DNA from: Channa striata | Lineage: Eukaryota > Chordata > Actinopteri > Anabantiformes > Channidae | NCBI GenBank assembly: GCA_033026295.1 | Contig: CM065188.1 | Location: 17,315,354-17,379,353, forward strand | Reading direction: 5' to 3' | DNA: 64,000 nt | Shown here: in pieces, positions 27,641-40,500 of the stretch | How positions within the stretch are numbered: the stretch's first letter is position 1 | How the letters are laid out: each line of letters starts with the position of its first letter | Made by a program: the position numbers and the translations under genes | Notes under the pieces: generated by a model | Databases searched by the model: none | The model's input: only the letters and a program-made list of their open reading frames with translations | Told to the model about the DNA's origin: nothing

Positions 27641-30600
27641 CTGGGTCCGGCTCAGGCTCTTCGACCGTCAGAACCATGCGGGCTAATTTACATCCGGTCT
27701 GTGTCACTTCACAGTTTTTTCCACCAAATGACAGGAAGCCGTGAAAATCAAGTTTTATAGTGTTTTCATCAAATTCATAAACTGTGGGACACCTGAGATT
27801 AATGAGTCAGTCACCAGCATCTTGGTGCTGTCTACAAATCCCAGCGAGCTCTTACTAAAATTGGTCTCTGGGTGGACCGGGAGGTCTTGTGGCCTTCTGA
27901 TGATTCTTCAGTAAGTTTTGACCGGCCGTGGTGGCCCGTGGATCCCAGGGACCCGTGGATCCCAGGGACCCGGGCTGGTCTCACGCTGATCTGTTCTTTC
28001 TCTGACAGCCTGGTTTTCTTTTTTAGTGAGCACAGAACTGAAACTGCCTCTCGTGAAAAACACCTGGTTTCACCTTCACCTGAAACACTGTCTCCTAAAG
28101 GAGGTTTATTCGGAACTTCCGGTTGAAATGTTTGGATTCCCTGAGTGTTTGTCACCGAAAAGACGCGTGAAGGTCCTGTAACGTTAAAAAAGCTCCTCCG
28201 GGGGTTTTACGGACGTTTAGTGATTGTTGGGGGCCTTCATTTTCAAAAATGTGCTAAATTTATAACGTTTTGCATAAAACAAACACAAAAACCCAAAAGG
28301 CTGAATTCACAATTTCTGGACGACTGAACTTAACCAAATGGTTTTGTGCCTCAGCCGAACCAAACCGTGGATGATTGTGATCCTGCCTTTGTACTGTGAA
28401 CACTCCTCAGATTCTAAACCAGATCCCCGTTAGCTGCTGCAGGTAGGAAGGAGCAGAAAAATGTCTGTGGTTTAAAGCTGTTGTAAAATGACTGATGAGG
28501 ACGAAGGCAACGGTGCTAAGTTCTACTCGCACTCATGATTCTCAACAACATTTTCAAACTGGCAACAACGGTTTTATGAAGAAACTAGAACGTTACCTGA
28601 AGTTTCCATTTTCATGTTTACAAAGTCATTTTACCTTCATGTTGTTGCGGATACAGGATCTCACCGTAAATTTTTTCTTGGTGTGTCGTCTTTCTTTACT
28701 TTTTTTTTCAGGGAAAGTTGCTCATTTAATTCATCATTTACTTTGGTGAAGAATGCCTGAGAATTTCCGTTCTCGCAGGATGTGGACTGATGAGGATTTG
28801 CCTGTTCGGCACCTTTCGAGTTAGAAGCCAAAACAGTTTAGTACGTGAAGGATTTGTTGCCACGATGTTTTGATGATTGCAAATAATTACAAATAGTCAT
28901 TTAGCGATGCTTTAGCCAAAAGTTACTTTATGAGGACAAACCAGCGGCTGCTTGTGTTCAGTGTCTTGTCTGAGGTCACTTTTACATGTGGCCCAGACTC
29001 ATCGTCGAGAAGGTCAGAAAACAATGTGAGTTAAAGCTGAATTTGGAGCTGGTCCACTGGGACTTTTCATACAGGACGTTATGGTTTTACTTTGTTTCCG
29101 TGAAGTCGATACAGCGGCAGGTCACGTCAGTAGTAACTGCGGCCAAAAACATTTTTCTTATACAAAAAGATCGTCCTCTGTTTTATGAATTTTTACCATT
29201 AAGATAAATTAAAAGTTGCCCAATCCTAGAAGATTACTCAATGTGCAATGGACTTGCCGTCCAAAACGTCTGTTTCACCCCCTTCTCCAAACCAACGTTT
29301 ACAGCAGGCTGGACCTTTTCAACAGACAGGGTCCTTGATTCAGTGGCTTGACTTTGTGTCAATTTGGCTGCTTGTACACACTTGTAGAGACAGTATGTGG
29401 ACATGTTTCTGGTTTTGTCGAAGAATCCGTTAGACACAGTGTGTGTTTGCAGTATCTACACGCCTCGGCCTCGGTTCCTCTGCTCGCTGACACAATATGG
29501 CATCACTGTGAGGTTCTCAGGAAAGGAACTCCTGAACTCAGCAGGACTCGGGACCATCTGTTTTACCTCGATGAACCAAAACGGTGCAAGTGACCATCAG
29601 CATGAGGGGCTGTGTGATCGGTCCAGGTTAGTTCAGAGTGAAACCTGCACGCTGCTCAGTGAGCAGTTACAAATATAGATCAGACATCACGGTCATGAGT
29701 CCAACTAACGAAAACTCCAGTCTGAGCCTTCCGAACAAAAGTACATTTTAGTTTTTGCTGGTCCAACATAGACTGTGATCTCCTTTATACTGGTGGTGTT
29801 GGTGATCCGATGTGTGCCCCCCCCTTGTTGATTCACGTATTTGAGGTTTCAAATCACCAATGTCTGATTTACATTTTGGTTTGTTAGCGAATGATTTCCA
29901 GGTGACAGGAGAAGCCCACCAACGTGTGGACCTGGCCGTAGATCTCTTTCTGTTGGTAGGCTCGTGTGCTTTAATAGCACATGTGGAAACACACGATCAC
30001 ACAACCACAGTTTAGTCGACATCATATTCATGGGGAGGAAGTGCTGAAGTTAGACGGTATGAAGTGACTCGGTGGCCAGTTTTGTTTTGTCTGGCCATAA
30101 GGCCAAAACAGGAAGAGAGAGATCCATTTATGGATTTGCAGTTTCGTGTAGATGCAGTCTTGCCTTTGACCTTATACACAGTTTCTAGTTTTATTCTATA
30201 GTAGGACGCTGTACTAGTTCATGACAAAGTCGAAGGATCCTATAAGAGGCTCTAGTGGTCCTCTCAACTTTGTTCCAGTTCTTTTGGAGGTTCTACAAGA
30301 CTTGAGGTGTTTTCGAAAGACTTTAAAAAGCCATGAAGTTAGTTTGGACTAATTATCCGGGTTTCAGGAGGTTTTTATGGCCTATATTCAACATGTCTGT
30401 TTTTAGAGTTTATGGTTTGCTTAGATTCTCGAGGACCTACATGGTTTCAGGGATAAGGTCTTGAACACACACTCTTCAGATGTTGTCAATCACGTGTGCT
30501 GGTCAAGATGGAACGAGCATAAAGACATTCAGCGGGGTCAGTGTTGTAAATGAATATTATGAATATTGTGTTTTGTGCACAAGCCTCAGCAGTTTGGAAA

Positions 30601-31810
30601 AGGACAGACATTGTTTCTCACTGACTGTTGAGGGTGGGGACGAAAAGCTAGGCAACCGTTATGAATGGGTTACCATGACAACAAAGGTATAGGGCGCCTC
30701 TGTTGTGGACTTCCTGTGCTCAGAGATAATTCATTCAGCCTCTGTTTCCCCAGATAGAACCTGATGTTTTTCTGATGTGGCCACATGTATTTTCATGTCA
30801 CCACGCTGCAGACGGTAAACAGGTAAGGCTCTGCAGAGAGGACTGACCACTTCCTGTCCACGCTGCCACCAGTGCCTTTATTTTTAAATGAGTCTCATCG
30901 GTGATGCCGCCAAGTGCTCAGTGAGTTACCACAGAAACCAGTTAAAGCTCAGCTCATGAGTTTCTAGAAAACATTGAAATCAACCCCAGGTCTGCGTTAT
31001 TTTTCCTGTCAACGCCTTTTTGCAGGAGGTTCTTGTAGGCTGAGAGTCGATCACCTGCTGAGCTGCGGTGGATTATATTTAGAGTGACGCCGTGCCAAGG
31101 TGGAGCTCTGCCGACTCCCGCTCACATCAAAGCAGCTTTGATCTCCTGATTTTCATTGTCGTAAAAAGAGCAAGGATCAAACGCAAATCCTCAGTCGAGG
31201 TCTTAAATTGAGGCGAATCCTTAAGTGAGTGGACAGGCTGAGGCCGAAAACCAGTTTGAAAATGAAACCAATCAACTAGCTTGTCAGAGGAAGGATGAAC
31301 AATTTTTGTTTAGGTGCCTGTGTGTCCTGAGACACTGCACTGATGAGATTAGAGGGGGCGTTAGGTCACGGCGACCTTGACCACAGAAGTCTAACCATCC
31401 TTGAATTTAGGTGAACAGCCATATGCCGAACATGAGATATCACGCCCACGAGAATGGGTGTCTCAGGGGACGTCCACAGGCTGAAGACGTGCAGCACACG
31501 GGTGTCACCTTCAGCGCCACGGCACGTGAAGCGCATGAGTTGGATTCCAGCGAAGCTCCTGGGTTTTGTGTTCAGCATGAACGATGATGCTCAGTGATTT
31601 CAAGTGTAGTCAGATTCTGTGGGAACAGCATGACAGAGAAACGCTGCCCCCACCCTGGGAGTCCTAAAGAGCTGCACAGTGGAACCGGCCCTAAAGAGGT
31701 TTATAAAGACGGAGCATCCTGCCCCATTAGCCCAGAACCCGACCGGTTTACCATGAAGCATCAGCGGTGAAGAAGAGGAGGATGGTGAGGACGATGAAGG
31801 CAGCAGGAGG

Positions 31811-31867
<57 letters not shown>

Positions 31868-34460
31868 AGGGTCAGCTTAGCAAACAGAGCTGTAATAATA
31901 TAGCAGCCTGACAGGAAGGAAGTAACATGCCACTACACACCTCGGGCTCTCGCACACACACACACACACTAAATAAAGACACGTATACACATTCGCCCAA
32001 AAGTGAAGGCTCAGTCACCGTGGCAACCGGGCCATATGAGCTGCTCCTCCCTGTACCCCTGCAGAGGAGGAAGCTCTGAACAACAGCTCCTATCTGTATG
32101 TTTCCCTGACTCAACACCTCTCCTCCTCTTCGCCGTCATCGGTGTTTCAGCCACCTGCCTCCCGCGTGGTGTTGCTATAGCAACTGGGGCGGGCGTATGT
32201 GCAGTCGAGTGTGCGCAGACGGCGGGCTGTAAAAGTATTTCTGTGTATTACTAAATATGGCTGATCCGTGGTGTCTGAGAGGACATGTTGAAGCTGCCGT
32301 GGACGGCCATAGCTTAGGTCCAACCGAGCAGGCGGCCGTGGTGAAAATTCATATGAGGCTTTTATTTACGCCCTTTTTAGGCCGGTTTCTCCACGGTTAC
32401 CTGCTCTGTGATGAATGAGTGCTGCCCTGCTCCATCAGTGACTTTTCCTGAGTTGAAGTTTAGCTTTGTCTTGTCTGTTGGTTTCGACATTGTACTGAGC
32501 TGCTCTAACAGATTTTGACGGGTCTTTATGTCTTCGTGGTCGTAGAAACCGTTTGTTTCATACACAAACGTGTGCATGCTCCACTGTTTTTGGCCCAAAG
32601 CTGAAGTTGTGTTTTCATCAAAATGTGTTCTGAGATCCTCGAAGCTAAAACACTTTAGCAGAATATAAATCCCACATTTGTGTAGCAGTTTATCAATCAC
32701 ATTCAGTTTTCGCACTCTCTTTTCAAAGCGATCTTATGATCTAACTGTCACAGATGTTGACAGATAACAGAGCAACCGAACAAACACACCAAAGATAAAA
32801 ATACTCAGTCTCGCACACACACACACACACACAGCAGAATCATTTTTTGTAAAGTTTCAGTGTGTTACCCTCCACAGGTTGGAAGGTTTGTCATGATGTC
32901 ATGGAAATAATAACAGGAATTTAACTTTTTTATTTTCAAAGATAAAACAAAATAACCGACTCTACTAAGATTTGGTGTTGCACAGATGAATAGATAAATG
33001 CACATGATAACGCAGGAAACAACCCCCTTCACGCACACGCACGTGCACACACACTCCTTTGAAATCTTCCATTGTCATTTTCATTCATCAGTTCTTTCTT
33101 TCCTCTGTGGCAACGAACCTTCTTTACAAGAGGCTGAATCTGAGCTAGAACCCGTTTTCAGCAGCGTTTAACTCACCAGCATTGAAGCTGCGAGCAGCAC
33201 TGATGCCTAAATGACCTGTGGGCGAATGTACCACGACGTAAGTTCCCAGAAAACACTGGTTTGTGCACCGGAGCGTGAAGTTCACACGCACTGAGGACTT
33301 GTTCAGCAGCGTTTAGAAATGACTGCCGGTGATGTGACGCCGTATTAAAACGCCATCACGTCTAGCAGCACCATTCATTTCACATTTGTGATTTGACAAC
33401 CACACTCATCTATAAATACTTGTATTTAACAACTCCTGCAACTAATATTGTGCCAACTTTGACAAAGCCACAGACTTTGAGCTCGACAGTTAAGGAAACG
33501 TGCGACTGATGCTGTGAATAACATCAGGGATCAGATTTCGCGGAGGTCATCGCCGCCGCTCGGCTGGCTGATGAGATCAGAGCGGGTTTCCTGCAAACGT
33601 TGGTGAAGCTGCAGCCTCGACCTGCTGCAGAAATAAAGGTCAGGCTGCAAACGCTGCAACACTTGCTCAACCTCTTCCTGAGAAAGTCGGTAAACATCTT
33701 CACGCAGCTGTGAGAGCAGTTGTTTTCGAATGAAACCACCAAGATTTCTTTGCACCCACTTTGTTCCTAACGTCACCTCTGCAATTACTCACAAACAACT
33801 GTCCTGCTGTTAAACCATGATTTCAGAAAAAGTGAACAAACTGTTCAGTGTGTTTTAGACATCGTCTTCAATAAACGTCGCCATTAAAGACAGAGCAGCG
33901 GCTCAAAAGTGGCAGTAACATATTGTAGAAAGTTCAATCGTTCCTACAATCAAAATGTTGTTTCTACATGAAATATGGCCGCTACTAAATGTCTCTAGTC
34001 AACTTGCAGATGTCTGAAATGGGACAAGACGATACTAGAAAGCAGCATGTCCAACGTGTGCAAGTGTAGTGGGTTAGAAGCTCAAAGTAGCAGGAAGTGG
34101 AAATTAAAAGTATTCTCATCCACGCCGCTTGTGCTGGTTAAAATATTTAAAAATCGTTTTCACGTCTTTTCTTTGAGCCGCCATTGCTTCACGTGCTGAG
34201 GAAACACACACAGTGTGTCTCCGTTTGTTCCCACGACCCTGCGACTGTCTCTGGTTGTCTGCTGGTGCAGCTTGTGGACGAGTGGCCGCACTGAGACGCT
34301 TTAGAGACAGACGGAGGGGGTCTGTGTGAGGGGGTCTGTGTGAGGGGGTCTGTGTGAGGGGGTCTGTGTGAGGGGGTCTGTGTGAGGGCGTCTGTGTGTT
34401 CTTTTTTCACTCCCTGTCTTCCTGTCCTGGCTCTCTTGATCTTTTTCTGCTTCACATCAA

Positions 34461-34505
<45 letters not shown>

Positions 34506-37500
34506 TTTATTGCCAATTGTGGACACATTTTGTTTCACTATCATAGCTGTGACTTTTTAGCTGGTCCACACAACTTCAAAAGGCTTTTTGAGGGTCAGAC
34601 TGTCTTTCGGGGTCAGGGTTAGAACGAGGTTTTGGTTAGGGTTCGGGTGAGGGGCTAGGCATGGTATAATGTGAGTGAAGTGGGCTTACACGCTGTTTGC
34701 ATCAGATTTATTAAACTCTGCAAAGGCAAGACTGTGTTCTGTGCATTTCTCTTGCAGAGAGCGATGGACGAGCTTGTTGTACTGTCTGCCACAGCGTTAC
34801 TGCTGCTGCTTATGGCAGCTACTTATTGTTTCAAACTGCCAGAACATTTCGATGCTTCTCCATGTTTGTACGACGTCAACGTGAAACGATGCACATGCTC
34901 ATCTCAAAGGCCCGATCAAGCCGTTCTGAATGAAGAATGTTTCCTACGGTTTTTTATGCCGTCAACAAAACTAGTGATAAATTGTCTTTGGAATCAATCG
35001 TCAGCTCTCATCAGCCTGTGTTTTCAGAATTAGCGCATCAGGTGCCTCTGCTGTGTTTGTATGTCCTAATCATGAACTGTCCTCACCCTGCAGGACCGTG
35101 CGGAGGACAATCACTGCATCCCCGTCCCCTGTCGCCCACATCAGAGGCCTGTGCGATGCCGTGGTGGAGGCCGACCTGGTGGAGGCGCCGACAAGTTTGG
35201 CAACATCTGGTAACAGTTCATCAGTAACAAATCAAATCTGCTCCTTCCAAGTTTTCATTTTCAGTTGTAATTTAAATGCTCCTGTGTGCGTTTCGCTACA
35301 CACGAAGATCAGAAGACTAAAGGTGAAATGACAGTGTTGCTGTCAAGTGCTGTCCGGTTGTGTAGTGTGTGTCTGCTGACTGTCACACCGCAGCTCCACC
35401 TGCAGCTGATTTAGCTACAGGCGGGTGGAGGCTCGTGGCGCCTTGGTGAGGTAATGCTGAAAGTCCCCCACAGCACAGAAGTGAGTGTGTTAGTGAGCTG
35501 CTGTCGTGATGCTGACTGAAACCAGTTATTACAGTGATCATCTGTGTGGAACACATCACTGAGCTCTGAACACACTTGGTTTACGATCCGGTTTTTATGT
35601 GGAAAAGGCAGCAGTTCCCCGTGAGCTGTACAGTGTCACGACCAAGACTTTGAAATGTGACAGTAAATCAAGAAGTCAAGTCCACTTTCAGCAACCGTTG
35701 GATCCAAAAGCCAGTTATAATCAGTTCATCTGAAGTCAGGCGTTCTGTGTGGGAGCTCTTTACTGTTCGTCTGATCTCGACTGCACAGCTTCAAAATGGG
35801 TCATGGCTCCAAAAAAGGAGATTTCTGAAAACCTTGTTGGCTGGAAAGAGTCCAGCAGTCGGCAGCGAGATCGATATTTATGTGACGGGGGAGCGAAAAA
35901 CAAGTTTGTTGGAAAGGACTGAAACGTTGGTGTTCTTCCTTCTCTTTTAACAAATGATTATTGAGTGTAACGGAATAATTAAAGGGCCAATTTTCAACTT
36001 GCTTTTGACGGCTTTAGCTTAGGCTGTAAATTTACATTAACTTCACTCTGGATGACATCACCTGTAGGAGTTTTTCCTCTTTAGGAGTTTCAGATGTTGT
36101 CATCTGGAGGAGCTCTGGAAAGGCCGGATGACAACTCTGCACTGTGCGCAACAAGACGACCAAGTGATGTCATCTGGAGGCGTTTATCAGCCAAAACTGA
36201 GAAATATTTTAATGCAGGGACGTCAGAGGGAGGTGATGGGTGATGAGTAGCTTTTAAAACGCCACAAATTACCCGGCTGCTTTCAGCTTTTGTTGGTTTC
36301 GTGTCATCGTCACTTTGACAAGGTTGAATCACTTTGCGTGTTTGAATGTGTTAGAGTGTCGGTTGGACACAAAGGTGCTTTTATCAAGTGCACAAACGCC
36401 CTACAGCACAGAAACCACACTGTGCTGGAAATGGTCACTTCGTTATGTCATTACAGGGTTTGACCCTGTTCAGACTCAGTTTTCTACATGCTAAGTGAAG
36501 CAAAGTCCAGCAGCACCTGTGGTGTAAGTCCCGCCTCCTCCTGCTCTGTCCACAGCTACGTGATGATGATGCCGTTCAAGCGTCAGGCTCTGGTGGAGTT
36601 CGACAGCGTGGAGAGTGCTGGCCGCTGCGTGTCCTGTGGAAGCCGGGAGGCCGTGTACATCGCGGACCAGCAGGCCTTCTTCAACTTCTCCACCAGCCAG
36701 AGAATCACCAGACCCACCAACGCCGACGACCCTGCCAGCGGCAACAAGGTCCTGCTGCTGTCCGTCCAGAACCCGCTGTACCCCATCACCACAGTGAGTC
36801 CTGCCGAATCTCATGTCCGGGCGTGTTGGAGCGTTCTTCACTAAAAACTATGATTTAAATGGAGCAAACCTCCATCGGAACCTGCTGTCAGTGTGTGATT
36901 TTTGTCTTGCTCTTCTCTCTCAGGATGTGTTGTACAAAGTCTGTAACCCCATCGGTAACGTGCATCGCATTGTCATCTTCAAACGCAACGGCATCCAGGC
37001 CATGGTGGAATATCCTCCCACTGTTTGTGTGTTTAAAGGATTTCACAGATCAGGCAGTAAAACTCAGTTTCGATCCATTAAAGCAGGATTTTAGAGCCTG
37101 AGAGATGTTAAGCTGCAGATGCGACACGCTGATAAGCACAGAATAATTACAGCTAATTGGCTCGTTAGGATCAAACCAGGTCAAATTTAGATTCAGTGCA
37201 AATCAGCCTCCTGCAGGATTGTGCCCGTTCTCCTTCTCCTGTGATCATCCTTAATGAGCTCGTTAACGTTTGAGTCGGTGGAGGACGCGCAGAAGGCCAA
37301 GCTGGCTCTGAACGGAGCCGACATCTACGCCGGCTGCTGCACGCTCAAGATCGAGTACGCCCGGGTAAACGCACACACGCACGCACACACACACACACAG
37401 TGCTCACCGTGGCCAATCACGCACTCGGGTGCACGCGCACTCACACACTGTCGCTCTCGTGCACATGCACACGCACACACACCCAGAGGTGCTGTGCTCT

Positions 37501-40500
37501 GTCGCCCCCTGCAGCCCAACAGACTGAACGTCGTCCGCAATGACAACACCAGCTGGGATTACACCAAACCCTTCCTCCTGCACCGAGGTAGGACGCCACC
37601 TTTCACCTCTGCCTACACGCACACCTCAGAAACACAGTCTCTCTCTGATCACGACGTCTAGAACGACCTATAATATACACACCGGACATACAAAGCATTT
37701 CAACTTTCACCTTCGACACTATCGAAAAGGTTTTTATCACTCTGTGTCTTTGCGCGTTACAGAGCGGGCTAAGGGGAGACAGCGTCAGGCCATACTGGGA
37801 GACCACCCCTCCAACGCCTACGGTAAGACTCTGTCTGTCCTCCAGCTGTTCTGTGACCCCTGACAATCCTGCTGTGTTTCCAAGCCCAGAATGTGTGTGT
37901 GTTTTATCTGCAGGCCCACACTGCCCCCTGCTGCCTCTGCCCACCAACAGCAGGTACAGGAGGAGCAGTGAGGAGGTGCAGAAGATGATTTCCTATCCAG
38001 TCCTTCTCCCTAGGACCTCATCCTCTCCTCCTCCTCCTCCTCTTCCTCCTCCTCCTCCACCTCCTTTCTGGGCCACGCCCGCTCCAGCCCAGAGCCATGG
38101 TGAGTGGCCTGCATCCCACCCAGATGAACTGCTGCGCATCTTTAACCTCTTCTGTCTCTATGGCAACGTTGAGAAGGTGCGTGCTCTGTGCTGACCTCAG
38201 AGAGATGGAGCTGTATGTTGCAATTTTGTCCCTTTTTATTTTTTATTTCTTGAAGGACACAAATAATGAGAAGAAAACGGTGTCCTGGTTGGTTATGTTT
38301 GCAGGTAAAGTTCATGAAGAGTGTTCCCGGCACGGGCGCTGGTGGAGATGGGTGACGGATACGCTGTGGATCGAGCCGTGACTCACCTCAACAGTGTCAA
38401 GGTGTTTGACAAAAACTTAACGTCTGGTGAGCTCGACTCCCTTCCACTCCAAGTCAACATCTAGGAGATAAACTAAGGTTGCAGTCAGGAGGTAAAGGTT
38501 TAATGGCACCGCGTGGTGAAGTAGCTCCACCTGTTTCTATCAAAAAGCCAGTGAACTCTTTTTTTCGTCCGGAAAATGGGTTAAATATGACACTGTCTGA
38601 ATTGAAACCTGACTGTCCTTTTGAGTTAAACACGTAAAGCTATAAAGGTGGAAAACAGTTTTTTGCCATTCTGTCGGATTTCAGTCTTTTAGACCGTCTT
38701 CTGGATAGCTTTAAGTCATTGTACATCATTTTTGTGTAGTGTTGCACCTTTTGACCTGATCTCATGCCTCCTTCACCTGTTGGGTGTCTGGGCCTGTAAC
38801 ACCTTGGCTCATTCATCAGTTCATCCATGGTTAAACTCATGACAACATTCCATTCTCTGTGTTCACTGTACTTGTGCTTGTGTGTCTCAGTGTGTCCAAG
38901 CAGCAGGCGGTGATTCCCAGTCAGGTTTTTGAGCTGGATGATGGCAGCAGCAGCTACCAGGACTTCAGTTTGACCAGAAACAACCGCTTCAATAATACAC
39001 AGACCGGCAGGAACATTATCCAGCCTCCAGCCGCCATCCTGCACTTCTACAACGCCCCGCCTACCCTCAGCCAAAACCACCTGCACAAGGTCAGCTCGTT
39101 GCTCTGTGAGGTTTTTTTCCATGAATAATGTTTCAGTTGGTTTTGAAGAGTCAGAACTTTCTGAAAAAAGGTGTAACCAGAGCAATGGGGGCCAAGTAAA
39201 GAGCCCTGTGGGACACCTTCACCTTCCATATTATGTTCCAGCTTTAAATCAAGTCTTTGTTGTTTTCAGTTAGTTTCTTTCTAAATTCTGCTATTATTTC
39301 TGTGAGTATGCAGCACTTAAAGACTACATCGATCAGCCACAACATTAATACTTCATGGTTTTAATGTTTGATAAGTTTGGGAAAAAGTAGGCATGCAAAA
39401 TACATTACATTATCGGATTATTGTCACAATGTTTGTCACTGAAATGTTGCAGCCTTTGTGGCAGAGACTATTCCAGTTGTTTTACAATCGACTGAATGTC
39501 ACATCACGTCACCTTCTCAACGTGCCCTTTAGAACTTGATTTACTTCATTCGGTTAAAGGTAAAATTTGTTAAAACGTTTTCTGTGTTACAGTAAAAACT
39601 CTCTTCCCTCCTTCTCACCTGCAGCTCTGCGCCGAACACAATGTTCCCAACTTCACCAAGTTCAAGGTCTTTGATGCCAAACGTGAGTTTATCTGATCCA
39701 GAGCCACGTTAAAAAGCGAAACATCCGAACGAAACCGCATAAAAACAAGCGAGAAAAAACTGACTTTCAGTGTATTTGCATCCTGTGCGAGTTCTCATTG
39801 TACATGACTGACAAACATCTTCCATCTCAGTCATTTTTGTTCTTCATAATTTCCTCTTGTATCTCCTCCTCTTCACCTGTGCAGCCAGCTCAAAGACTCT
39901 GTCTGGTCTGCTGAGTTTGACGGTAAAACAGAAGCTGTGGAGGCTCTGACTGTCCTCAACCACCACCAGATCAGAATACCCAGTGAGTACTGAACTCTGG
40001 ATAAATGTGATCTGAGCAGCATTAGGAGGCTTTTTAGTTTGTCCTGTCTAAGATGAATTGGAAGCATGAGTTACATATGATGTGACGCCAAGGATCAAGT
40101 GAAGGTGTAGAATTTGATGAAGGCTTAAAGCTGTTGCCACGTTGTTTTCTTGTATTAATTTTAGATGTTTTTATGAGATTAAAGTCCATATTTACACTTG
40201 AAGATGGGCTCAGTTTATCCAGACTGCTGTGACCTCAGTGGTCTGCAGCTCCTGACATGGACTGACCAGTGTCCGCCTTCATTCCTGAGGAGGCATTTCA
40301 GCAAACCAAGTGTTAATTTAACACTGGTTCATGTTCACAGTATTTTATAAAGTTATATTTAATTTTGGAGGATAAAAGCTGGTGTCAAAACATGACGTGT
40401 TTCTGCCATTTGAAGAAAGAAAAAAGGTTCATTACACTAGCTCACCACTGTAACACTGCATGAATGCGCATCAGTCGTCAGTCAGCCTGCGTCACTTTGG

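Larger units (their letters stand above)
27630..35093. other. hnrnpll intron 1 (7.5 kb)
   Basis: This large first intron holds a (TG)n tract at 31812-31864, a 14-bp minisatellite at 34313-34395, a second (TG)n at 34463-34504 and a short tandem duplication of a 17-nt G/C-rich unit near 27940-27975. No supported exon was found. The amphipathic open frames at 33524-33776 are noted under findings. Confidence 0.5.

Noticed and set aside
27330..27707. Several overlapping long frames on both strands in a CpG island
   Set aside because: Low stop-codon frequency in GC-rich DNA opens many frames. Only the frame starting at 27442 has a reason (the hnrnpll N-terminus), and even that is tentative.
34671..35033. 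Plus-strand 120-codon frame with a hydrophobic stretch (VVLSATALLLLLMAATYCF)
   Set aside because: It looks like a signal peptide or membrane segment, but there is no recognisable protein after it, no splice context, and it ends in hnrnpll intron 1 just before exon 2.
38640..39185. Minus-strand 181-codon frame
   Set aside because: It is antisense to hnrnpll exon 10 and its flanks, with no independent evidence of coding.
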